A stretch of DNA of 64,000 nucleotides from Streptomyces sp. YS415. GTDB taxonomy: Bacteria > Actinomycetota > Actinomycetes > Streptomycetales > Streptomycetaceae. Below are positions 1 through 7,219 of the stretch, in pieces. Below the pieces are notes generated by a model. It was not told the origin of the DNA. It was given only the letters and a program-made list of their open reading frames with translations, and searched no databases. How positions within the stretch are numbered: position 1 is the stretch's first letter; every line of letters starts with the position of its first letter. Made by a program: the position numbers and the translations under genes. Location of the stretch: the NCBI RefSeq assembly GCF_023544665.1, contig NZ_JAMJFL010000002.1, forward strand, positions 62,001 through 126,000, in the 5' to 3' direction.

Positions 1-2
1 CG

Positions 3-131
3 GGCATCGACGCGACGAAGAAGTGGCCCGAGGAGGGCTACACCCGCGACGGGGGCTGGCCGGACATGGTGGAGTCGGACCCCGAGACGGCGGCGAAGGT
101 GGACCGCCGGTGGAAGGAATACGGACTGTGA
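3..131 (+). CDS. UbiD-family menaquinone decarboxylase, C-terminal end (partial)
   Basis: The reading frame enters from the left edge and gives a 42-residue tail beginning GIDATKKWPEEGYTRDGG and ending in KEYGL before TGA at 129-131. Such a tail is usual for UbiD-like decarboxylases, and the gene sits directly before a UbiA-type prenyltransferase and a UbiX, the order seen for the late decarboxylase/prenylation steps of futalosine menaquinone synthesis. UbiD enzymes use prenylated FMN made by UbiX to remove the naphthoate carboxylate. The stop overlaps the next start (GTGA at 128-131), which points to translational coupling. Only the end is visible, so the assignment rests mainly on context. 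Confidence 0.7.
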   Translation, partial: GIDATKKWPEEGYTRDGGWPDMVESDPETAAKVDRRWKEYGL

Positions 132-1030
132 CCTCCGCGTCTGCCGCGCTTCCCCAGCCGGGCCGCACCAAGGCGTTCCTGCGCCTGGTCATGATCGAGC
201 ACTCGGTCTTCGCGCTGCCCTTCGCCTACATCGCCGCCCTGACCGCGATGTTCCAGTGGGACGAGAACATCCACTGGGGCCGGCTGCTGCTGGTCACCGT
301 CTGCATGGTCGGACTGCGCACCTTCGCCATGGCCGTGAACCGGATCATCGACCGCGAGATCGACGCCCGCAACCCCCGCACCGCGCACCGCGAGCTGGTG
401 ACCGGCGCGGTGTCGGTGAAGCACGCCTGGACCGGCGCGCTGATCGCGGTGGTGATCTTCCTGGGCTCGGCGGCGGCACTGAACCCCCTGTGCCTGGCCC
501 TCGCGCCGGTCGCGGTGATCCCGATGGTGGTCTACCCCTACGGCAAGCGGTTCACGGACTACCCGCAGGTCATCCTGGGTCTGGCCCAGGCGATGGGCCC
601 GATCGGCGGCTGGCTGGCGATCACCGGCGAATGGTCCTGGGAGGCGGTGATCCTGGGCCTCGCGGTCGGCATCTGGATCGGCGGCTTCGACCTGATCTAC
701 GCCTGCCAGGACGTGGAGTCGGACCGCGAGACCGGCGTCCGGTCGGTCCCGGCCCGCTTCGGCGTCCCGGCGTCCATCCGGGCCGCCCGGGTCTGCCACG
801 CCCTCACCACGCTGCTGCTCGTCTGGTACGCGCTGGCCACGGACGCGGGCGCGTTCTTCTGGCTGGGCCTGCTGATCGTGGCGGGCGCCTTCGTCTACGA
901 GCACACCATCGTCCGCCCGACCGATCTCTCCCGGTTGAACAGGGCGTTCTTCAGCGTCAACGGCTTCATCGGCATCGCCCTGTTCGGCTGCGCGCTGCTG
1001 GACCTCCTGGTGCGGGGGCTGACCGTCTGA
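128..1030 (+). CDS. mqnP: UbiA-family prenyltransferase of the menaquinone (futalosine) pathway, MqnP
   Basis: A 300-residue integral membrane prenyltransferase expected to attach the polyprenyl chain to dihydroxynaphthoate. Both Asp-rich, Mg-diphosphate-binding motifs are present: NRIIDREID (residues 71-79, matching NRxxDxxxD) and DVESD (195-199). Between and after them lie about eight hydrophobic segments. The GTG at 128 was chosen because it overlaps the upstream UbiD stop by four bases and gives a normal family length; an upstream extension would run through the UbiD gene. Neighbours are UbiD (before) and UbiX (after), making a three-gene decarboxylation/prenylation set. The family call is firm; the MqnP role follows from context. 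Confidence 0.93.
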   Translation: MTSASAALPQPGRTKAFLRLVMIEHSVFALPFAYIAALTAMFQWDENIHWGRLLLVTVCMVGLRTFAMAVNRIIDREIDARNPRTAHRELVTGAVSVKHAWTGALIAVVIFLGSAAALNPLCLALAPVAVIPMVVYPYGKRFTDYPQVILGLAQAMGPIGGWLAITGEWSWEAVILGLAVGIWIGGFDLIYACQDVESDRETGVRSVPARFGVPASIRAARVCHALTTLLLVWYALATDAGAFFWLGLLIVAGAFVYEHTIVRPTDLSRLNRAFFSVNGFIGIALFGCALLDLLVRGLTV

Positions 1031-1058
1031 CCGTCCCGTACACCGGTACGCTCAAGAT

Positions 1059-1730
1059 GTGAACGCAGGAGAAACGCAGCGCGTGCCTTGGATCGTGGGG
1101 GTGTCCGGAGCATCCGGGACGCCGTACGCGGCTGCTGTGCTGCGTGCTCTCCTCGTGGCGGGGGAGAGCGTCGACCTGGTGGTGAGCAGGGCCTCGCGGC
1201 TCACGCTGCTCGACGAGACCGGGATCTCCTACCGGGACGCGCACTGGCAGGACGACCTGCGCGCCTGGCTGTCCCGGGGGGCGGACGGCAAGCCGGGCAC
1301 CTTCGACCCGGACATCGCGGGGGTACGGCACTGGAGTGCCGGGGACCTCGCGGCCGGGCCGTCCTCCGGCTCGTACCCCACCAAGGGCATGCTCATCGTG
1401 CCGGCGTCCACCGCCGCGGTCGCGGGCGTCGCGCTCGGGCTGTCCAAGGACCTGCTGCAGCGGACCGCGAGCGTCACGCTGAAGGAAGGCCGCAAGCTGG
1501 TCGTCGCCGTACGGGAGACCCCCTTGAACGGGCAGACGCTGCGGCACCTGGTCACCCTCGACGACGCGGGCGCCAGCGTCGTGCCCGCCTCGCCGGCCTT
1601 CTACGCCGGGGCCACCCACATCCAGGACCTGGTGGACTTCGTCGCCGGACGGGTGCTCGACGCGGCGGGCGTGGAGCACCGCCTCTACCGCCGCTGGAAG
1701 GGCGACCTCGGCGGCGCGCGCACCGACTGA
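1059..1730 (+). CDS. ubiX: Flavin prenyltransferase UbiX
   Basis: Makes prenylated FMN, the cofactor of UbiD decarboxylases such as the gene at the left edge. The 223-residue flavoprotein shows the N-terminal Rossmann motif GVSGASGTPYA, an SRASRLTLLDE segment, and the conserved GMLIVPAST region followed by VRETPL. Two starts are possible: GTG 1059, preceded by a TACGCT -10-like box at 1046-1051 and so possibly leaderless, or GTG 1083, which has an AGGAG at 1067-1071. The longer form is given. The gene ends before a tandem-repeat region and the Lrp-type regulator. Confidence 0.92.
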   Translation: MNAGETQRVPWIVGVSGASGTPYAAAVLRALLVAGESVDLVVSRASRLTLLDETGISYRDAHWQDDLRAWLSRGADGKPGTFDPDIAGVRHWSAGDLAAGPSSGSYPTKGMLIVPASTAAVAGVALGLSKDLLQRTASVTLKEGRKLVVAVRETPLNGQTLRHLVTLDDAGASVVPASPAFYAGATHIQDLVDFVAGRVLDAAGVEHRLYRRWKGDLGGARTD

Positions 1731-1757
1731 GCAGCACAGCAGGACTCATCGACCGTT

Positions 1758-1812
1758 TCAGACCTCTCAGACCTGTCAGACCTCTCAGACCTCTCAGACC
1801 TCTTCAGATCTT
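1758..1812 (+). repeat. 9-bp tandem repeat (TCAGACCTC x5 plus one degenerate unit)
   Basis: Five head-to-tail copies of TCAGACCT[CG] occupy 1758-1802, with a degenerate copy (TCAGATCTT) at 1804-1812. The array ends about 33 bases before the start of the Lrp/AsnC gene. It could be a regulator binding array or simple slippage; the sequence alone does not decide. Confidence 0.85.
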
Positions 1813-1844
1813 TCGGACCATTTCAGCGGAAGGCTTCGAATCGC

Positions 1845-2300
1845 ATGGACGCGGTGGACAGGCAGCTCATCCAGGCCCTGCGGGAGAACGGCCGGGCCTC
1901 CTACGCGGAGCTTGGGCGCCTCGTCGGCCTGTCGGGACCCAGTGTCACCGACCGCATCAACCGGCTGGAGGCGGCCGGGGTGATCACCGGCTACCGCGCC
2001 ACGGTCGACGCCGCCTCCCTCGGCCTCGGTGTCACCGCCCTGATCGGCATCTCGCTCTCCGACGCGGCCGACCATGAGGACGTGGCCCGGCGCATGAAGG
2101 ACCTCTCGGAGATCGAGGACTGCTGGTTCATCGCCGGCGACGACTCGTACATGCTCAAGGTGCGGGCGAACGACGTGGACGGCCTGGAGAAGATCATCCG
2201 GCGGCTCAGCGGGACGAAGGGCGTCTCCCGGACCCGTACCACCATCGTGCTCTCCACGAAGTGGGAGAACCGGGTGGGTGAGTTGCCCGAAGAGGTGTAG
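1845..2300 (+). CDS. Lrp/AsnC family transcriptional regulator
   Basis: A 151-residue one-domain regulator of the feast/famine family. The N-terminal helix-turn-helix is clear (DRQLIQALRENGRASYAELG, then VGLSGPSVTDRINRLEAAGVI, about residues 4-50). A C-terminal RAM/ligand-binding domain follows, with the typical GDDSYMLKVRANDVDGLE segment and TTIVLSTKWE near the end. The ATG at 1845 has a GGAAGG ribosome site about 10 bases before it. The gene lies between ubiX and mqnE on the same strand. Lrp proteins usually sense amino acids; neither ligand nor targets can be read from the sequence. Confidence 0.93.
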   Translation: MDAVDRQLIQALRENGRASYAELGRLVGLSGPSVTDRINRLEAAGVITGYRATVDAASLGLGVTALIGISLSDAADHEDVARRMKDLSEIEDCWFIAGDDSYMLKVRANDVDGLEKIIRRLSGTKGVSRTRTTIVLSTKWENRVGELPEEV

Positions 2301-2382
2301 GCCCGCAGGGCCCTATGGGGGTACCGCCCGCCCGAAGGGTGGGGAGTAGGTTGGTCATGTCGGTCTAGGAGAGGGTGTACGC

Positions 2383-3546
2383 ATGGACGTCGGGCTCAAG
2401 CGCGAGCTGGAGGAGAAGGTCCGCTCCGGTGAGCGGCTGACCCGCGAGGACGGCATCGCGCTGTACGAGTCGGACGATCTCGCCTGGCTCGGCGGTCTCG
2501 CCCACGAGGTGCGGACCCGCAAGAACGGCGACGTGGTCCACTTCAACGTCAACCGCCACCTCAACATGACCAACGTGTGCACGGCGTCCTGCGCCTACTG
2601 CTCCTTCCAGCGCAAGCCGGGGGAGAAGGACGCGTACACGATGCGCATCGAGGAGGCGGTGAAGCTCGCGAAGGCGATGGAGTCGGAGAACCTGACCGAG
2701 CTCCACATCGTCAACGGCCTGCACCCCAACCTGCCGTGGCGCTACTACCCGCGCTCGCTGCGGGAGCTGAAGGCGGCGCTGCCGAACGTCTCGCTGAAGG
2801 CGTTCACGGCCACCGAGATCCACCACTTCGAGACGATCTCCGGGCTGTCGGCCTCGGAGATCCTCGACGAGCTGATCGACGCGGGTCTGGAGTCCCTGAC
2901 CGGCGGCGGGGCGGAGATCTTCGACTGGGAGGTCCGCCAGCACATCGTGGACCACCGCACGCACTGGGAGGACTGGTCCCGCATCCACCGCCTGGCGCAC
3001 GAGAAGGGTCTGAAGACCCCGAGCACCATGCTGTACGGCCACATCGAGGAGCCGCGGCACCGGGTGGACCATGTGCTGCGGCTGCGCGAGCTGCAGGACG
3101 AGACCGGCGGCTTCCAGGTCTTCATCCCGCTGCGCTACCAGCACGACTTCGTGGACATGCAGGACGGCAAGGTCCGCAACCGCCTCCAGGCGCGCACGCA
3201 GATGGCGACCGGCGCGGAGGCGCTGAAGACGTTCGCGGTGTCGCGGCTGCTGTTCGACAACGTGCCGCACGTCAAGGTCTTCTGGGTCATGCACGGCGTC
3301 CAGACGGCGCAGCTGGCGCTGCAGCACGGGGCGGACGACATGGACGGGTCGGTGGTCGAGTACAAGATCACCCACGACGCGGACAACTACGGCACGCCGA
3401 ACAAGCTCACGCGTGAGGATCTGCTGGACCTGATCCGGGACGCGGGCTTCCGCCCGGTGGAGCGGAACACGCGCTACGAGGTGCTTCGCGAGTACGACGG
3501 TCCTGACCCGGCGCGCAGGGAGTCCCCGCAGCCGATGCGGGTGTGA
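2383..3546 (+). CDS. mqnE: Aminofutalosine synthase MqnE (radical SAM)
   Basis: Second enzyme of futalosine menaquinone synthesis: joins the chorismate-derived enolpyruvyl benzoate (MqnA product) to S-adenosylmethionine, giving aminofutalosine. The 387-residue protein has the radical-SAM cluster motif CTASCAYC (C66, C70, C73) after the family lead-in NVNRHLNMTNVC, and the PNLPWRYYPRSLRELK and LTGGGAEIFD segments typical of MqnE. AGGAGAGGG at about 2368-2376 precedes the ATG. It is related to mqnC at 54702 but distinct in the cluster-loop context. The gene is followed by an intergenic repeat cluster. Confidence 0.95.
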   Translation: MDVGLKRELEEKVRSGERLTREDGIALYESDDLAWLGGLAHEVRTRKNGDVVHFNVNRHLNMTNVCTASCAYCSFQRKPGEKDAYTMRIEEAVKLAKAMESENLTELHIVNGLHPNLPWRYYPRSLRELKAALPNVSLKAFTATEIHHFETISGLSASEILDELIDAGLESLTGGGAEIFDWEVRQHIVDHRTHWEDWSRIHRLAHEKGLKTPSTMLYGHIEEPRHRVDHVLRLRELQDETGGFQVFIPLRYQHDFVDMQDGKVRNRLQARTQMATGAEALKTFAVSRLLFDNVPHVKVFWVMHGVQTAQLALQHGADDMDGSVVEYKITHDADNYGTPNKLTREDLLDLIRDAGFRPVERNTRYEVLREYDGPDPARRESPQPMRV

Positions 3547-3560
3547 GGGCGCGGCTTTGG

Positions 3561-3655
3561 TCTGCGGGTGCGCGGGGCCTGATCGCGCAGTTCCCCGCGC
3601 CCCTGTTTTTGTCTGCGGGTGTGTGGGGGCTGGGCGCGCAGTTCCCCGCGTCCCT
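3561..3655 (-). repeat. Two inverted-orientation copies of the GGGGCGCGGGGAACTGCGCG element
   Basis: Segments 3561-3604 and 3612-3655 are about 51 bp apart and each carry CGCGCAGTTCCCCGCG, the reverse complement of the core of the 81-bp repeats just downstream. Both begin TCTGCGGGTG. They face the downstream direct repeats, so transcripts through here could fold into long hairpins. This core is, from memory, widely dispersed in Streptomyces intergenic regions. Confidence 0.8.
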
Positions 3656-3673
3656 AAGCCGGTACAGCTGATC

Positions 3674-3916
3674 GCGCTTCGACTGTTCCCACCCAGGGGC
3701 GCGGGGAACTGCGCGACGAGCCCCCACCGGCCCGCACCCGGCAGGAATCCGTTGGCGCTTCGACTGTTCCCACCCAGGGGCGCGGGGAACTGCGCGACAA
3801 GCCCCCACCGGCCCGCACCCGGCAGGAATCCGTTGGCGCTTCGACTGTTCCCACCCAGGGGCGCGGGCAACTGCGCGACAAGCCCCCACCGGCCCGCACC
3901 CGGCATGAATCCGATC
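3674..3916 (+). repeat. Three 81-bp tandem direct repeats with internal hairpin core
   Basis: Units start at 3674, 3755 and 3836 (exact 81-bp period). Each begins GCGCTTCGACTGTTCCC, contains GGGGCGCGGGGAACTGCGCG, then runs to GGCCCGCACCCGGCAGGAAT. Units 1 and 2 differ by one base or so; unit 3 has small changes (GGGCAACT, GGCATGAAT). The core can pair with itself (GGGGC/GCCCC outer, CGCG/CGCG inner). An open frame across the array merely translates the repeat and is not taken as a gene. Confidence 0.88.
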
Positions 3917-3941
3917 GTCCCCCCACGGGTACCCGGACCCC

Positions 3942-4589
3942 ATGGCGTCCAAGGATGAATACACCGCCGCGCCCTTCCTCCCCGAGGACCCGGAGAAAGC
4001 GACGCTCACCGCGCTGCGCCGGGCGGCAGCCGGCTGCCAGGGGTGCCCTCTGCATCGCGACGCCACCCAGACCGTCTTCGGCGCCGGCAAGGCGATCGCG
4101 CACGTCATGCTCGTCGGCGAGCAGCCCGGCGACCAGGAGGACCGCCAGGGCAAACCCTTCGTCGGCCCCGCCGGAAAACTCCTCGACCGGGCGCTGGCGG
4201 AAGCCGGCATCGACCCGGACGACACCTACGTCACCAACGCGGTCAAGCACTTCAAGTTCACCCAGGCCGAACCCAAGAAGCGCCGCATCCACAAGTCACC
4301 GAGCCTGCGCGAGATGACCGCCTGCGCCCCCTGGCTCGCCGCGGAACTCGCACTCGTCGAGCCGGAGCTGATCGTCGTGCTCGGCGCCACCGCCGGAAAG
4401 GCCCTGCTCGGGTCGTCGTTCAAGGTCACGCAGGTGCGCGGGACGGTCCTGGAGGAGGAGATCCACGGCCGCCCGGAGCGACTGGTACCGACCGTTCACC
4501 CCTCGTCGGTGCTGCGTGCGGACGATCGTGAGGCGGCGTTCCAGGGCCTGGTCTCGGATCTGAAAGTAGCGGCACGCGTGCTCGCGTAA
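3942..4589 (+). CDS. udgX: UdgX-type uracil-DNA glycosylase (family 4-like, iron-sulfur)
   Basis: A 215-residue uracil-DNA glycosylase-superfamily protein. The catalytic-loop motif GEQPGDQEDRQGKPFVGPAG (residues 59-78) and the late VPTVHPSSVLR motif are present. It carries KRRIH (residues 113-117), the loop that defines UdgX, in which the histidine (here H117) forms a covalent bond with uracil-containing DNA in the characterised mycobacterial enzyme. CQGC near residue 32 and C323-type later cysteines fit an iron-sulfur cluster. ATG 3942 follows the 81-bp repeats with no strong Shine-Dalgarno. It is separated by only 16 bases from the next gene, an acetyltransferase. Confidence 0.9.
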   Translation: MASKDEYTAAPFLPEDPEKATLTALRRAAAGCQGCPLHRDATQTVFGAGKAIAHVMLVGEQPGDQEDRQGKPFVGPAGKLLDRALAEAGIDPDDTYVTNAVKHFKFTQAEPKKRRIHKSPSLREMTACAPWLAAELALVEPELIVVLGATAGKALLGSSFKVTQVRGTVLEEEIHGRPERLVPTVHPSSVLRADDREAAFQGLVSDLKVAARVLA

Positions 4590-4605
4590 GGGTTACGATG
4601 CACCC

Positions 4606-5130
4606 GTGTCCCTTACTTTCACTCTCGACCCCGCCGTCGATCCCGCCCTCCGAGACGGCGTCCTCGGTCTGTGGACGGACGTCTCCAACGCCGGTGGCTC
4701 CGTCGGCTTCGTCCCCCCGGTGACCCGCGAGGCGATACGCCCCGAGCTGCTCAAGCACCTCGCGGCGATGGCCGAGGGCCGCACCCGGCTGCTCGTCGGG
4801 CACGATCCGGACGGACAGGTCGCCGCCACCGCGTTCCTCACCTTCAACACGCACCGGCTGATGAGGCACTGGGTGTGGCTGTACACGGTGATGGTGCACC
4901 CCCGGCACCAGGGCAAGGGCTACGGCCGGGACCTGCTCGCCGCCGCCGAGCGCGCGGCCCGCGGTCTCGACGGCGTCGACGCCATACGGATCAACTGCCG
5001 CGGCGGCGAGGGCCTGGAACGCTTCTACGGCTCCTGCGGCTACAAGGAGGTCGGCCGCATCCCGGACGCCATCCAGGTCGCCCCCGGTGACCGCCGCGAC
5101 GACGTGATCATGCTGCTGCCGCTCGACTGA
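4606..5130 (+). CDS. GNAT family N-acetyltransferase
   Basis: A 174-residue single-domain acetyltransferase. Motif A is visible as VHPRHQGKGYGRDLLAAAER (about residues 98-117), the R/QxxGxG/A acetyl-CoA pyrophosphate loop, followed by INCRGGEGLERFYGSCGYKE, a common GNAT ending. The GTG at 4606 lies 16 bases after udgX, so the two may be cotranscribed. The acceptor substrate cannot be predicted. Confidence 0.85.
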   Translation: MSLTFTLDPAVDPALRDGVLGLWTDVSNAGGSVGFVPPVTREAIRPELLKHLAAMAEGRTRLLVGHDPDGQVAATAFLTFNTHRLMRHWVWLYTVMVHPRHQGKGYGRDLLAAAERAARGLDGVDAIRINCRGGEGLERFYGSCGYKEVGRIPDAIQVAPGDRRDDVIMLLPLD

Positions 5131-5216
5131 GCCCCGCCCCCAAGATCCCGGCGCGGACATGCTTCACTGGATGTCGCACCTTTGGGACTTTGTCGGAATC
5201 GGAAGACTGGATTGAG

Positions 5217-5516
5217 ATGCTCCGCTACACGCTGATGCGCCTCGGGATCTTCGCGGGCTGCCTCGTGGTCGTCTGGGGCCTCGTCTACTCCGGTGTCGCC
5301 CCGCGTGGCCTCGGCGACTCCAACGGCATGTGGGTCGTCCTGCTCGCCCTACTGATCTCCGCCCCGATCAGCTTCGTCGTGCTGCGCAAGGAGCGGGACC
5401 GCGCCTCCGTGCAGATCGTCCAGAAGGTCGACCGGGTGAAGGCGAACCTGGAGGCGAACCGCTCCCAGGAGGACGCCGTCGACGACTCCGCTCGGGCGCA
5501 GGGGCAGACGTCCTAG
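5217..5516 (+). CDS. DUF4229 small membrane protein
   Basis: About 99 residues. Two transmembrane helices (GIFAGCLVVVWGLVYSGV and MWVVLLALLISAPISFVVL) are followed by a charged, helical C-terminal tail (RKERDRASVQIVQKVDRVKANLEANR). This pattern matches the actinobacterial DUF4229 family, whose function is unknown. ATG 5217 is preferred because GGAAG lies 11 bases upstream; an in-frame TTG at 5190 would add nine acidic residues. It ends 10 bases before the TetR gene and may be cotranscribed with it. Confidence 0.75.
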   Translation: MLRYTLMRLGIFAGCLVVVWGLVYSGVAPRGLGDSNGMWVVLLALLISAPISFVVLRKERDRASVQIVQKVDRVKANLEANRSQEDAVDDSARAQGQTS

Positions 5517-5526
5517 TCTTTGCCCC

Positions 5527-6171
5527 ATGGGTGCAGTCAAGACCAAGCGGATGCCGCGTGCGGTCCGGGAACAGCAGATGCTGGACGCCGCCGTGCGGAC
5601 CTTCGGGCGCCGCGGATACATGGCCGCCTCGATGGACGAGATCGCCGAACTCGCCGGTGTCTCCAAACCGTTGGTCTATCTGTACCTGAACTCCAAGGAA
5701 GACCTCTTCACCGCCTGCATCCGCCGCGAGGCGCGTGCGCTCACCGCCGCCGTGCGGGCCGGGGTCGAGACCGACGCGCCCGCCGACCGCCAACTCTGGG
5801 ACGGTCTGCGGGCGTTCTTCACGCACACCGCGCGCCACCCGGACGGCTGGGCGGTGCTGCATCTCCAAGCCCGCACCCACGGCGATGCGTTCGCCGCCGA
5901 GGTGAACGCGATGCGCGAGGAGATCGTCGCGTTCGTCACCCAGCTGATCCTCGCTTCCGCGCGCGCCGCCCACCGCGACCCGGACCTCCCCGCGGACGAG
6001 GTCGCCGGACTCGCCGAGGCCCTGGTCGGTGCCGCCGAGTCGCTCGCCGACTGGGCCAACGCCACCCCGGGCGTCACCGCCCGCCAGGCCGCCGCGACCA
6101 TGATGAACTTCGCCTGGGCAGGGCTCGGCAACATGATGGACGCCCGCCCCTGGGTGCCGCCGGTCAGCTGA
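5527..6171 (+). CDS. TetR/AcrR family transcriptional regulator
   Basis: A 214-residue repressor-type protein. The N-terminal TetR helix-turn-helix is complete (REQQMLDAAVRTFGRRGY, then MDEIAELAGVSKPLVYLYLNSKEDLF, residues about 14-58), followed by an all-helical ligand domain. Its 3' end overlaps the convergent maoC-like gene by eight bases. Between that gene and the acyl-CoA synthetase beyond it lie three TetR-sized palindromes, so control of these acyl-CoA genes is plausible. The effector, possibly an acyl-CoA, is inference only. Confidence 0.9.
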   Translation: MGAVKTKRMPRAVREQQMLDAAVRTFGRRGYMAASMDEIAELAGVSKPLVYLYLNSKEDLFTACIRREARALTAAVRAGVETDAPADRQLWDGLRAFFTHTARHPDGWAVLHLQARTHGDAFAAEVNAMREEIVAFVTQLILASARAAHRDPDLPADEVAGLAEALVGAAESLADWANATPGVTARQAAATMMNFAWAGLGNMMDARPWVPPVS

Positions 6172-6967
6172 CCGTCCCCGCCAGGTGCACGCGGCCCGCA
6201 CTGCCGCGCAGCTCGAACCGCCCCGGCTCCGCCCCGAACGTCACCGTCCCCGGCAGCGGCACCGGCGCCCGGAACTCCGCGGTGATCCGGGCCGCCGGGG
6301 GAGTCCCGTAGGACGCCAGGCAGCGGGCCACCGTCCACATCCCGTGCGCGATGGGCCGGGGGAAGCCGAACGGGCGGGCGGTGAGCGGGTGGAGGTGGAT
6401 GGGGTTGCGGTCGCCGGAGACCGCGGCGTACCGCCGTCCCAGGTCCGCGCCGAGCTGCCAGTCGGTGACGGCGGGCAGGGGCGGCCGTTCCTCCCGCGGT
6501 GCCGCGGCGCGCGTGCCCGTCCGGTGCCGCGCGAGGTAGGTACTGCGCGACTCCCACACGGCGGCCCCGCCGGCCCTGAGTTCCGTCACGACCGTCGCCT
6601 CCGTACCGCGCCGGTGCGGGGCCAGTCCGTCGACGTACACGGTGAGTTCGTACTCCTGAAGGGCCGCCAGCCGTTCCCGCTGGGTGATCTCGATCGAGGT
6701 GTGCACGAGACCCAGCAGCGGCAGCGGGAAGTCCCGTCCGCTCATCAGCCGCAGCGCGGACGGGAAGCCCAGCACATGCGGGTAGGTGACCGGCAGCGCG
6801 TCCTCCCCGGTCGCGAAGCCGCACACCCGCTCGTAGGCGGCGAGCCGCGCCAGGTCGACGCGCAGGCCCGGCAGGACCAGCGGGCCGCGCGGGAAGTCGG
6901 CGTCGGGGCGGGGCCGTTTGAAGGGCGAGCGCAGGGCACCGAGAACGACGGCCATGGCGGCTTCCAC
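6164..6967 (-). CDS. MaoC/hot-dog fold acyl dehydratase-like protein
   Basis: About 267 residues. The C-terminal half carries the hydratase-2 signature region: a YAAVSGDRNPIHLHPLTARP stretch continuing to FPRPIAHGMW, where the Asp/His pair of MaoC enzymes is expected. The N-terminal half looks like a second, weaker hot-dog domain (FATGEDALPVTYPHVLGFP). Such proteins hydrate enoyl-CoA or enoyl-ACP. GTG 6967 is chosen because GAGGGGG sits seven bases upstream of it; the in-frame ATG at 6955 is an alternative. It diverges from the acyl-CoA synthetase at 7220 and converges with the TetR gene. Confidence 0.85.
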   Translation of the reverse strand: MEAAMAVVLGALRSPFKRPRPDADFPRGPLVLPGLRVDLARLAAYERVCGFATGEDALPVTYPHVLGFPSALRLMSGRDFPLPLLGLVHTSIEITQRERLAALQEYELTVYVDGLAPHRRGTEATVVTELRAGGAAVWESRSTYLARHRTGTRAAAPREERPPLPAVTDWQLGADLGRRYAAVSGDRNPIHLHPLTARPFGFPRPIAHGMWTVARCLASYGTPPAARITAEFRAPVPLPGTVTFGAEPGRFELRGSAGRVHLAGTVS

Positions 6968-6991
6968 TGTGCTTCCCCCTCGTGACAGCTG

Positions 6992-7007
6992 CTTACTTCG
7001 CAGTAAG
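6992..7007. promoter_or_regulatory. Perfect palindrome CTTACTTCGCAGTAAG (operator-like)
   Basis: Six-base arms CTTACT/AGTAAG around TCGC, 25 bases upstream of the maoC-like start. Immediately followed by a second palindrome at 7009. Size and position suit a TetR-family operator; the neighbouring TetR gene is the obvious candidate. Confidence 0.55.
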
Positions 7008-7008
7008 G

Positions 7009-7021
7009 TTACCGGAGGTAA
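7009..7021. promoter_or_regulatory. Palindrome TTACCGGAGGTAA (operator-like)
   Basis: Five-base arms TTACC/GGTAA around GGA, abutting the 6992 palindrome. A near copy (TAACCGGCGGTAA) occurs at 7145-7157, so the region has a repeated TTACCGGnGGTAA-like theme on the maoC and synthetase sides. Confidence 0.55.
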
Positions 7022-7144
7022 GCCCCTGTGTACGCCCCGGACCGGAGTGACCCTCAGGTAACCCCCGAGGTTGCACAGCCCCGCCCCCCGTCCCTCCCCG
7101 AACCCGCACAGCCCCCACACGTCAGCCCCGTACGATCTCCTTCC

Positions 7145-7157
7145 TAACCGGCGGTAA
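7145..7157. promoter_or_regulatory. TAACCGGCGGTAA, near copy of the 7009 operator-like site
   Basis: Matches the 7009 palindrome at most positions (ACCGG-GGTAA) and lies 63 bases before the acyl-CoA synthetase start. Its placement on the other side of the divergent region suggests one regulator controls both genes. Confidence 0.5.
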
Positions 7158-7219
7158 CCCCTGTCCGACCCTGTCCGCACGTGGGGATCCGTCCGCGAAC
7201 GCCGTGCCAGGAGCCGCCC

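Noticed and set aside
3547..3941. Possible CRISPR array
   Set aside because: Units are contiguous 81-bp tandem repeats without unique spacers of regular length, and no cas genes are nearby.
3557..3958. Plus-strand open frame across the 81-bp repeats
   Set aside because: It only translates the repeat three times and shows no ribosome site or family match.
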